In this document: piece by piece, positions 16,696 through 22,626 of the stretch
Position numbering within the stretch: position 1 is the first letter of the stretch
Layout of the letters: each line of letters begins with the position of its first letter
Assembly (NCBI GenBank): GCA_021161885.1
Contig: JAGGZS010000164.1
Coordinates: 1 to 22,626 of the forward strand
Direction of reading: 5' to 3'
Source: a bacterium
GTDB lineage: Bacteria > Auribacterota > Auribacteria > Auribacterales > Auribacteraceae
Length of the DNA stretch: 22,626 nt
Made by a program: the position numbers and the translations under genes
Notes under the pieces: model-generated
The model's database searches: none
What the model saw: the letters and a program-made list of their open reading frames with translations, nothing else
What the model was told of the DNA's origin: nothing

Positions 16696-17716
16696 ACAAC
16701 CTCGCGCAATGAATGAGTTTTTTTATTATTTCTTCTTTTTCAATACCTTCGGATTCTGCCTGAAAATTCAGTATAATCCTGTGGCGCAATACTAAATAAG
16801 CTAAATGGTCGATATCATCGAACGATACAGCGTACCTGCCCGACAAAATAGTCCTTGCTTTACCGCCAAGCACAAGATACTGGCATGCCCGAGGTCCGGC
16901 GCCCCACTGTATGTATTTCTTGACAAAATCAGGCGCGTATTTATTATCCGGCCTGCTCATACTAACCAGCATAACAGCGTAACTTATGACGTCATCGGAT
17001 ACCGGCACTTTTTTTACCAAATCCTGAAGAAACAATATATCTTCCTTAGATAAAACAGGTTTTATTTCAGATACAATGGGAGAAGTCGTCCTTTTTACTA
17101 TTTCTATCTCATCGGTTATATCCGGATAATTTATTATGATATTCAACATAAACCTATCGAGCTGCGCTTCAGGCAGCGGATAAGTGCCTTCCTGCTCAAT
17201 AGGGTTTTGTGTGGCCAAAACAAAAAAAGGTTTTTCTATATTATAGGTATTGCCTTGGGCGGTTACTTCGTACTCCTGCATAGCCTGCAATAACGCGGCT
17301 TGAGTTTTCGGAGGCGTGCGGTTAATCTCGTCAGCAAGCAGAATATTCGCAAATATAGGACCTTTTATGAACCGAAAATCTTTACGCCCGGTTTCAGGGT
17401 TTTCTGCGATAACATCCGTACCGGTTATGTCAGAAGGCATAAGGTCGGGCGTAAACTGAATCCTTTGAAAATGTAAATTAAACACCTCGGATATGGTTTT
17501 CACAAGCAATGTTTTTGCCAGCCCGGGCACACCTTCAAGAAGCACATGACCGCCGGAACATAAAGCCAATAACATATCTTTAATAATATCTTTCTGCCCG
17601 ATTACGTTTTTGGCTATTTCGTTTTCCATCAACTGCTGTGCCTTGGATAACTGTTCTATAGCCTCTTTTTCATCTTCAGCGAATTTGACATCATTGTCTT
17701 GACCTTTATCGTTCAC
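16673..17716 (-). CDS. MoxR-family AAA+ ATPase
   Basis: The 347-residue protein carries the MoxR AAA_3 core. Walker A is GVPGLAKT at 62-69, Walker B is ILLADE at 125-130, sensor 1 is ATQNP at 168-172, and EGTYPLPEAQLDRFML matches the family closely. A C-terminal lid follows. MoxR ATPases act as chaperone-like motors for VWA proteins, and three such proteins are encoded directly downstream. The start is a GTG at 17716, supported by an unusually strong ribosome-binding site and by an acidic N-terminal helix normal for the family. This is the first gene of the operon, so its promoter should lie in the spacer that also holds the palindromic repeat. Confidence 0.95.
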   Translation of the reverse strand: MNDKGQDNDVKFAEDEKEAIEQLSKAQQLMENEIAKNVIGQKDIIKDMLLALCSGGHVLLEGVPGLAKTLLVKTISEVFNLHFQRIQFTPDLMPSDITGTDVIAENPETGRKDFRFIKGPIFANILLADEINRTPPKTQAALLQAMQEYEVTAQGNTYNIEKPFFVLATQNPIEQEGTYPLPEAQLDRFMLNIIINYPDITDEIEIVKRTTSPIVSEIKPVLSKEDILFLQDLVKKVPVSDDVISYAVMLVSMSRPDNKYAPDFVKKYIQWGAGPRACQYLVLGGKARTILSGRYAVSFDDIDHLAYLVLRHRIILNFQAESEGIEKEEIIKKLIHCARLFDLAKVS

Positions 17717-17721
17717 CCAAT

Positions 17722-17733
17722 ACCTCCCCTCCT
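17722..17733 (-). promoter_or_regulatory. Extended Shine-Dalgarno that sets the moxR GTG start
   Basis: On the minus strand this reads AGGAGGGGAGGT, effectively two overlapping AGGAGG-type sites, ending five bases before the GTG. It is the strongest ribosome-binding site in the window, and it supports the GTG over any later ATG. Confidence 0.85.
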
Positions 17734-17837
17734 AATTATAATATAAAGATTACATCCTAATATGATAACTATAAAATACCATAACGACCTGATTTTTCAT
17801 ATAAAATAATTATTAAAAAACCTCTGAAAAATGCAAA

Positions 17838-17930
17838 CTTGTCATTGTGAGAAACAAAGCGACGCGGCAATCTCATTGCGCAACGAGCTTAGATTGCCGC
17901 ACAAACTTTGTTTGTTCGCAATGACACAAG
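17838..17930. repeat. Imperfect palindromic element of the GTCATTGCGA...GCGGCAATCT type
   Basis: The arms at 17841-17873 and 17891-17925 pair as an imperfect inverted repeat. Left begins GTCATTGTGA and ends GCGGCAATCT; right begins AGATTGCCGC and ends TCGCAATGAC. They are separated by a 17-base loop that itself contains the palindrome TTGCGCAA. Outer bases CTTG and CAAG extend the symmetry. This sequence pattern is familiar from many bacterial genomes as a dispersed REP/MITE-like element. It encodes no protein. It lies after the stop of the TPR/C39 gene and before the MoxR operon, so its RNA hairpin could also limit read-through. Copy number elsewhere in the genome cannot be seen here. Confidence 0.8.
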
Positions 17931-17980
17931 CGTTGTTGGTTAAATTTTCAGCATTTCCTTAATAGATTGAACAGGCAACA

Positions 17981-19636
17981 TTATCTATTTAGTTCCTGAA
18001 ACTCAGGATAACCCTTAAATTTATCGAAAACATTATTTTTTAGGATTTCGGCAAAACTGATAAAACCAGAGTCGATACAATACTTAAGTTGTTCTACGGT
18101 TTTATCGATATTACCTATTTTCGCATAAGCGCAAGCAAGATTATAACGGGGATAAATATACCCGGGCTCAATGGAAACAGCGGTATTAAGTTCATCTATG
18201 CCTTGTTGAATATTACCTTTCTCGATATTTAAAAACCCCAGGAAATTATACGCTTCAGGTATAAGTTTCTGTTTTAAAGACACACATTTTTTAAGATAAT
18301 CAAACGCCTTATCATGCTGGTTATTATTGAAATAAATTACGCCGAGCAGAAAATAAGCTTCTTGATTTTCCGAATCCGCCTTGATAACCTGATTAAGTTC
18401 CTCTATCGCTTTTGAAATTTTTTTTAATTTTAAAAGAGATTTGGCTTGACCTAACTTAGCTTTCAGGTTGTTACCGTTTTCTATTTCCGCGTCAAGATAC
18501 ATTTGGTACGCCTTTTTATATTCTTTTTTTCTGTAAAGGCGGTCTGCCCTTGCCGTATACTCGGCGTCACGGGGTTTTTTGTAGGGAAAAATATCAATCT
18601 TTGCTGGTGGAAGTATAACCACCATTAGATTATCGGCTTTATTCCATGAATGCAGAAAATCCGCAATCGGCATCTGAAATATATCGCTTGTGTAAAGCGA
18701 CATTTTAAGTTTATCATACCCGTAAATAGTGCGCAGATGCACAATACTGCCGCCTTCTTTGTTTTCCCAAACCTGAACCGCGATAACAGGTACATCCTGT
18801 TTAATCCAATAATATATATCTTTAATATTTCCTTTAAAAATCAAAGCGTCAAAACCAAGTTCCCGCACATAATCTATCATATCAATAATAAACCCGCCTT
18901 CCTGAGTATCCATAAGAATCTTAGACAACTCTTTTTTTGAAGTAGGTTCACCCCAGTACAGAAGTACCGAAGCCAAAGCGGAAGGCATACAATTGTTTTG
19001 CTGAGGCACTATATGAGGAACTTTATCAAGGATAACTTTTTTGCCGCGGTACCGTGCCATATTCCTGTTAATATTACGATAATAATATCTTGCTTTATTC
19101 GCGAATTTAGACTTTTTATTAGATAACAACGACTGATATAACGGCACAGCATCATAATATTTGCCAAACCGGCAATACAGTTCAGCTGTCCTGAAAACCG
19201 CTAAATCTTTTTGTTCACCGGAAAAATTGTCTATAAAATACTGATAATTCAGCAATGCATCCCTGTATTGTCCAACGGCTTCCTGAGCCAATGCCAATCC
19301 TTGGTAAGCAGGCACATAACCGGGATCAATATCTATAACTTTTGAGAAAGCCTCTTTCGCCATATTATAATTTAACTGCTTAAAATAAATTGTGCCAAGC
19401 ATATACCACGAATCAATATGTTTGGGATCGGCAACCACGATTGATAGAAGCAAAGGCTGGGCGTCTTCATAATTACCGTTATCAAATGCCAATTTACTTT
19501 CAAGTATCGCTTTATAATATTGTACCGACCCTTGCGCAAACACATCAATATTTATATTCTGCGCATACAGGCAAGAATTCATAAAAGACATAAACAATAT
19601 AAAAAAAACATATACTTTTTTAGGCAACATACTCAT
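17981..19636 (-). CDS. Exported TPR protein with embedded C39-like cysteine peptidase domain
   Basis: The 551-residue protein has a signal peptide (about 1-25, MSMLPKKVYVFFILFMSFMN then cleavage near YAQ). TPR repeats lie at about 45-175, a papain-like C39_2 domain at about 205-345, and more TPRs at about 360-551. In the middle domain NNCMPSALASVLLYWG gives candidate nucleophile Cys216. HLRTIYGYD gives His300, and YTSD gives Asp318, a plausible triad. The common CGP motif reads CMP here. Proteins with this layout are annotated as C39-family or bacteriocin-processing-like peptidases, but substrates are unknown. An envelope role is inferred from the signal peptide. It starts 14 bases after the sigma-54 activator gene, so it is the last gene of that operon. 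Confidence 0.88.
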   Translation of the reverse strand: MSMLPKKVYVFFILFMSFMNSCLYAQNINIDVFAQGSVQYYKAILESKLAFDNGNYEDAQPLLLSIVVADPKHIDSWYMLGTIYFKQLNYNMAKEAFSKVIDIDPGYVPAYQGLALAQEAVGQYRDALLNYQYFIDNFSGEQKDLAVFRTAELYCRFGKYYDAVPLYQSLLSNKKSKFANKARYYYRNINRNMARYRGKKVILDKVPHIVPQQNNCMPSALASVLLYWGEPTSKKELSKILMDTQEGGFIIDMIDYVRELGFDALIFKGNIKDIYYWIKQDVPVIAVQVWENKEGGSIVHLRTIYGYDKLKMSLYTSDIFQMPIADFLHSWNKADNLMVVILPPAKIDIFPYKKPRDAEYTARADRLYRKKEYKKAYQMYLDAEIENGNNLKAKLGQAKSLLKLKKISKAIEELNQVIKADSENQEAYFLLGVIYFNNNQHDKAFDYLKKCVSLKQKLIPEAYNFLGFLNIEKGNIQQGIDELNTAVSIEPGYIYPRYNLACAYAKIGNIDKTVEQLKYCIDSGFISFAEILKNNVFDKFKGYPEFQELNR

Positions 19637-19650
19637 CTTTAAAATTCAGG

Positions 19651-21147
19651 TTACTTCTCAATTATAATGCCGTACTGTTTGATTTTCGCGTCCAAAGTAG
19701 GGCGTGAAATTTTTAATATCTGAGCGGTTTTGCTCTTTTTCCATCTGTTTTCCCTTAAAACCCGCGTAATATACTGTTTCTCAAGGTCTTCAAGCGACCC
19801 CATTTCTGTTGTCACGGGAAAGCGCTTTATAGTAGTGCGTTTTATATCATCGGGTAAATCTTTTAAAGAGAGTGTTTTTGAATCGCACAACACTACAGCC
19901 GCTTTAATAACATTTTTAAGTTCCCTAATATTACCCGGCCAATCATAACTTATGAACACATCCATTATCTCTTGAGATACGGACGATACCTTTTTCTGAA
20001 ACGAGTTAGCAAAAATATGCAGAAAATGATGGGCAAGAAGAGGAATATCGGATTTTCTGCATTTCAAAGGCGGCAATTCCATCGTTATTTCATTTAAGCG
20101 GTAATATAAATCTTCCCTAAAAGCGCCCTTTTCCACTAATTCTCTTAACTTCTTATTCGTTGCCGCTACAATCCTGACATTCGCCTTTAAAGTCTGATCG
20201 CTTCCTACCCGCTCATACATCCCTGCTTCTAAAACCCTTAAAAGTTTAGCCTGCACAGAAAAACCCATATCTCCAATTTCATCGAGAAACAAAGTTCCGC
20301 CCGAAGCGATTTCAAATTTTCCTTTACGGGATGACACAGCTCCTGTAAACGCGCCGCGCTCATGCCCGAACAATTCAGACTCAATTAGGTTCTCCGGTAA
20401 CGCAGTGCAGTTGACAGCTACAAACTGCCGTGATTTACGGGGACTGTTATCATGAATGGCATGAGCAACCAATTCTTTGCCGGTACCGCTTTCACCGGTT
20501 ATCAAGACAGAAACATCAAACGGAGCAATTTTCCTAACCAACTCAAGCATACTCATAACAGCGGAACTTTGCCCGATAATTTTATGTTCCAAATCAATAA
20601 CCTGCTTAAGAACAATATTTTCCTGATTTATTTTATAATAACTATCGCAAAAACGCAAAGCAATAGCAACTTGCGAAGCCAACGCTTCAAGCAGAATCAA
20701 ATCACCGTTATCAAATTCCTGTTTGTTTATGGGATTAAGCACTTCAAGAGTACCCAAAATTTTACCCTGATACTCAATGGGTGAAGCTATTATGGACCGG
20801 GATTTAAAACCGGTTGAATCATCGATATCTTTTTTATGGCGGGCATCCTGCGATGCTTTTGAGACGATCAAACTCTTACGGTTCTGAGCTACCCATCCGG
20901 CTATACCCTCGCCGAGTTTGACCGTTATATTCTTTAATTCATCGGCTACATCGCCTGTTACGGATTTAAAATAAAGATTTTTTGTCCGCTGGTTAAGCAT
21001 CAGCAAAGACGCGGCTTCAGCATTCATCGATTTAGTTACAGCCTCAATAATTCGTTCCAAAGCAATATTCAAACTAAATGATGAATTAATCAGTTTTGCC
21101 GCTGACTGTAATGTAGCGAAATATTTTTTATAATCTATATTATCCAT
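19651..21147 (-). CDS. GAF-containing sigma-54-dependent transcriptional activator
   Basis: The 498-residue protein has three parts. A GAF sensor domain covers about 20-170. An AAA+ sigma-54 interaction domain covers about 190-420, with Walker A GESGTGKE at 218-225, the sigma-54 loop GAFTGA at 265-270 and Walker B GTLFLDEIGD at 284-293. A Fis-type helix-turn-helix covers about 455-495. There is no receiver domain, so control is probably through a ligand or redox signal at the GAF domain, not phosphorylation. It should act with RpoN at -24/-12 promoters. I found no convincing site of that type in the spacers here. It follows the small two-TM gene by two bases and has no Shine-Dalgarno sequence, so it likely depends on translational coupling. 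Confidence 0.95.
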   Translation of the reverse strand: MDNIDYKKYFATLQSAAKLINSSFSLNIALERIIEAVTKSMNAEAASLLMLNQRTKNLYFKSVTGDVADELKNITVKLGEGIAGWVAQNRKSLIVSKASQDARHKKDIDDSTGFKSRSIIASPIEYQGKILGTLEVLNPINKQEFDNGDLILLEALASQVAIALRFCDSYYKINQENIVLKQVIDLEHKIIGQSSAVMSMLELVRKIAPFDVSVLITGESGTGKELVAHAIHDNSPRKSRQFVAVNCTALPENLIESELFGHERGAFTGAVSSRKGKFEIASGGTLFLDEIGDMGFSVQAKLLRVLEAGMYERVGSDQTLKANVRIVAATNKKLRELVEKGAFREDLYYRLNEITMELPPLKCRKSDIPLLAHHFLHIFANSFQKKVSSVSQEIMDVFISYDWPGNIRELKNVIKAAVVLCDSKTLSLKDLPDDIKRTTIKRFPVTTEMGSLEDLEKQYITRVLRENRWKKSKTAQILKISRPTLDAKIKQYGIIIEK

Positions 21148-21149
21148 AT

Positions 21150-21401
21150 TTATTCAGGGGGTTTACGAAACAAAGAATAGTTAAAATATTCAAAAAACAA
21201 AACTACCCATACAAACATACCTACAAAATAAGCCAACCCGCTATACCACGCGTATTTAAGCACTATACACGCTACAAACCATAATGTCCCCCCCGAGACA
21301 CAAGCGGATACGAGAACCATTACCTTATCCGCAACCTCATTATGAATAACTGTATCTTCGTCTAATTCCTGTTTATGTTTTAACTCTTGATTTGCCTCCA
21401 T
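21150..21401 (-). CDS. Small two-TM membrane protein
   Basis: The 83-residue protein has a charged, acidic N-terminus (MEANQELKHKQELDEDTV). Two hydrophobic helices lie at about 28-49 and 53-74, and the tail ends RKPPE. I do not recognise a family. The ATG at 21401 is preferred over one 21 bases upstream because AAAAGGAG (21407-21414) lies five bases before it. Even so, the gene overlaps the end of the pilZ gene by 29 bases. Its placement between a c-di-GMP receptor and a sigma-54 activator suggests, without proof, a membrane input to one of them. Confidence 0.8.
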   Translation of the reverse strand: MEANQELKHKQELDEDTVIHNEVADKVMVLVSACVSGGTLWFVACIVLKYAWYSGLAYFVGMFVWVVLFFEYFNYSLFRKPPE

Positions 21402-21786
21402 GTTTACTCCTTTTGTAATCAAGATGCGACTCGATAAATTTTATAAGTTCATTTCGGCCTTTCTCATCTATTTTCACAAAAGATACCCCAAGATTAAATA
21501 TATTATTTTTTTTGAGCTCTTCACTCCTTAAGACCTCGCCGATAATTTTTATGGAATGGGAAATTGAAGGTATCGATAACTTTATTTCAAGCAAAGTCGC
21601 CGGAGGATAATAATATTTCGATTCCAAAAGCAAACCGCCCGCACTTACATTTTTACTATGCATGAAAGCAAAATGAGATACAGACTCGACATTCCCCGCG
21701 CAATCACGGCAAGTAACAACATAATTAAAAGGTATTCTCGCGTATTCTCTTTTTTCAGTTCCCTTGTAATTTTTCTTATCAGCCAA
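21373..21786 (-). CDS. PilZ-domain protein (candidate c-di-GMP receptor)
   Basis: The chosen TTG start gives 137 residues. The PilZ domain has the RxxxR motif (REYAR in EKREYARIPF) and the second motif NVSAGGLLL, a variant of (D/N)xSxxG; both bind c-di-GMP in this family. The remainder (TLLEIKLSIP, IIGEVLRSEE, NLGVSFVKID) fits the PilZ beta barrel and closing helix. A longer frame runs to an ATG at 21870, but its first 28 residues look like untranslated leader and lack a ribosome-binding site. The TTG at 21786 has GGAGG seven bases upstream. It is the first gene of the PilZ/membrane/sigma-54/C39-TPR operon, which suggests control of an envelope or surface process by c-di-GMP. Confidence 0.88.
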   Translation of the reverse strand: MADKKNYKGTEKREYARIPFNYVVTCRDCAGNVESVSHFAFMHSKNVSAGGLLLESKYYYPPATLLEIKLSIPSISHSIKIIGEVLRSEELKKNNIFNLGVSFVKIDEKGRNELIKFIESHLDYKRSKHGGKSRVKT

Positions 21787-21793
21787 AATTTTT

Positions 21794-21798
21794 CCTCC
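21794..21798 (-). promoter_or_regulatory. Shine-Dalgarno that sets the pilZ TTG start
   Basis: The minus strand reads GGAGG, seven bases before the TTG at 21786. This moves the start 84 bases inside the longest open frame. Confidence 0.8.
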
Positions 21799-21814
21799 GG
21801 TTCTGCTACCTGCA

Positions 21815-21820
21815 ATTATA
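21815..21820 (-). promoter_or_regulatory. Candidate -10 box for the pilZ operon
   Basis: The minus strand reads TATAAT exactly, about 17 bases upstream of the GGAGG site, which would give a leader of roughly 20 bases. The region 17 bases further upstream (TATATT) is a poor -35, so the call is tentative. The rest of the divergent spacer to 22049 is very AT-rich, with no hairpin or repeat that I can support. Confidence 0.3.
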
Positions 21821-22049
21821 AATTTTTTAATTCTAAAAATATAACATAAAATCACTTTTTTTAAAACCATTTTTAATCACAAGAAATTTTTCTGCCATCT
21901 TTTTAAATTTTTCTTTGTTTTTTATAAAAATAAATCGTTGTTTTCAAACCCAAACAAAAAATCTTTTCATTTACTTTTATTTATAAAGAGGTTAAATTTT
22001 ATTTCAATTGAAAAGTCGGCCTGCTTACTTAAACGAGGTTTACCTTTAA

Positions 22050-22626
22050 ATGCAAATAGTAAAAAAATATCATTTACGAAAAACAGTTTTATTCGCCTCA
22101 ATTATTATTTTTGCTATTTTACTCAGGCATCAATACTTCAGCGTGCCCATTATTATTGTTGACGAGGCTCTTTATTCCGAAATAGCTAACGTCATCCTTG
22201 ACGGAGGAGTGCCTTACCGCGATGCGTGGGAACAAAAACCGCCTGGAATTTATTTTCTTTACGCGCTTATATTTTTTATTTTCGGCAGAAACAACCTTAT
22301 GGCAGTTCACTTGATTGCCGCGTTAGCAATAGCGCTTACAGCAATAGGGATATTTTGTTTTGCCTCTATTATTTTATCCAAACGAACAGCTGTTATCTCC
22401 GCTTTTCTTTACTGCGCCATATCAAGCTGCGGTTCAGCCGCTCATTTTCAAGCCGCCAATACGGAAATATTCAGTGTTATGTTTGCCGCATGGGCTGTGT
22501 TTTTCTTTTTTACCGCAAATAAAAAATTTTCACGCTTTTTTTTATGCGGCGCATTTACGGCTATATCGTTTCTTTTTAAACAACCCGGCGGTTTGATTAT
22601 ACTACTGTTTACAGCCCACCTTTTTA
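22050..22626 (+). CDS. GT39/ArnT-like membrane glycosyltransferase (3' truncated)
   Basis: The frame opens at ATG 22050 with GAGG at 22035-22038 and runs off the window end, giving 192 residues so far. It is a multi-pass membrane protein with an N-terminal helix (about 12-28). The family signature DEALYSEIA (Asp38, Glu39) follows, then a loop with GVPYRDAWEQKPPG (about 53-66) and several more helices. The first periplasmic loop with an acidic pair and the KPPG motif is typical of the PMT_2/ArnT superfamily, which transfers sugars from polyprenyl-phosphate donors to protein, lipid A or other envelope acceptors. Family GT39 versus GT83 cannot be decided from this fragment. It is divergent from the pilZ operon. 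Confidence 0.88.
   Translation, partial: MQIVKKYHLRKTVLFASIIIFAILLRHQYFSVPIIIVDEALYSEIANVILDGGVPYRDAWEQKPPGIYFLYALIFFIFGRNNLMAVHLIAALAIALTAIGIFCFASIILSKRTAVISAFLYCAISSCGSAAHFQAANTEIFSVMFAAWAVFFFFTANKKFSRFFLCGAFTAISFLFKQPGGLIILLFTAHLF

Noticed and set aside
17735..17740. A perfect minus-strand TATAAT next to the moxR ribosome-binding site
   Set aside because: Transcription from it would start inside or after the Shine-Dalgarno sequence, so it is unlikely to be the working promoter.
17838..17930. The palindrome as a CRISPR repeat or tRNA-like structure
   Set aside because: It occurs once, with no regularly spaced copies, and does not fold into a cloverleaf with an anticodon arm.
21787..21870. 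The 28-residue N-terminal extension of the PilZ protein
   Set aside because: No ribosome-binding site precedes its ATG, the residues do not match PilZ proteins, and a well-placed GGAGG supports the internal TTG start.
22226..22596. Two plus-strand frames at 22226-22522 and 22360-22596
   Set aside because: They overlap the GT39/ArnT-like gene in other frames; that frame has the family motifs and membrane helices, and they have none.

Overview
The window looks like a chromosomal segment from an AT-rich, anaerobic, Gram-negative-type bacterium, most likely of the PVC superphylum or a related candidate phylum such as Omnitrophota. Four things suggest this. A PEP-CTERM surface protein implies an exosortase. 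A 51-residue small basic protein resembles a family I know from Chlamydiae, Verrucomicrobia and relatives. There is a complete anaerobe-type Rnf complex beside folate one-carbon genes. There is also a MoxR/DUF58/VWA operon. The taxonomic placement is inference, because no rRNA gene is present.

Layout, left to right. (1) Bases 1-438 are the 3' part of a plus-strand gene for an SUMF1/FGE-fold surface protein with a PEP-CTERM tail, closed by a strong terminator. Its C-terminal segment has the composition of a diversity-generating-retroelement variable region. (2) A plus-strand run from 687 to 10156 holds cutA, the small basic protein, an RsuA/RluB-type pseudouridine synthase, a secreted SH3b/helical-repeat protein, rnfC-D-G-E-A-B, folD and metF. 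Several junctions overlap, so most of it is probably one transcript. The Rnf-folD-metF tail points to coupling of ferredoxin/NADH redox chemistry at the membrane to the methyl branch of the Wood-Ljungdahl pathway. (3) From about 10167 to 17716 the genes lie on the minus strand. In transcription order they are a MoxR ATPase, a DUF58 protein, two large membrane-anchored VWA proteins, a DUF4159 protein, a small two-TM protein and a doubtful small ORF. This is the Bat/MoxR-type envelope module. (4) A 264-base spacer carries a roughly 93-base imperfect palindrome of the widespread GTCATTGCGA...GCGGCAATCT type. (5) A second minus-strand operon (21786 to 17981) runs from a PilZ protein to a small two-TM protein, a GAF-containing sigma-54 activator, and an exported TPR protein with an embedded C39-like cysteine-peptidase domain. 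(6) A divergent plus-strand gene, cut by the window end, encodes a GT39/ArnT-like membrane glycosyltransferase.

Most genes belong to recognisable families. The points most worth a second look are the possible DGR variable region, the Rnf-FolD-MetF linkage with no visible MetV partner, the SH3b protein translationally coupled to rnfC, and the PilZ/sigma-54/C39-TPR cluster.
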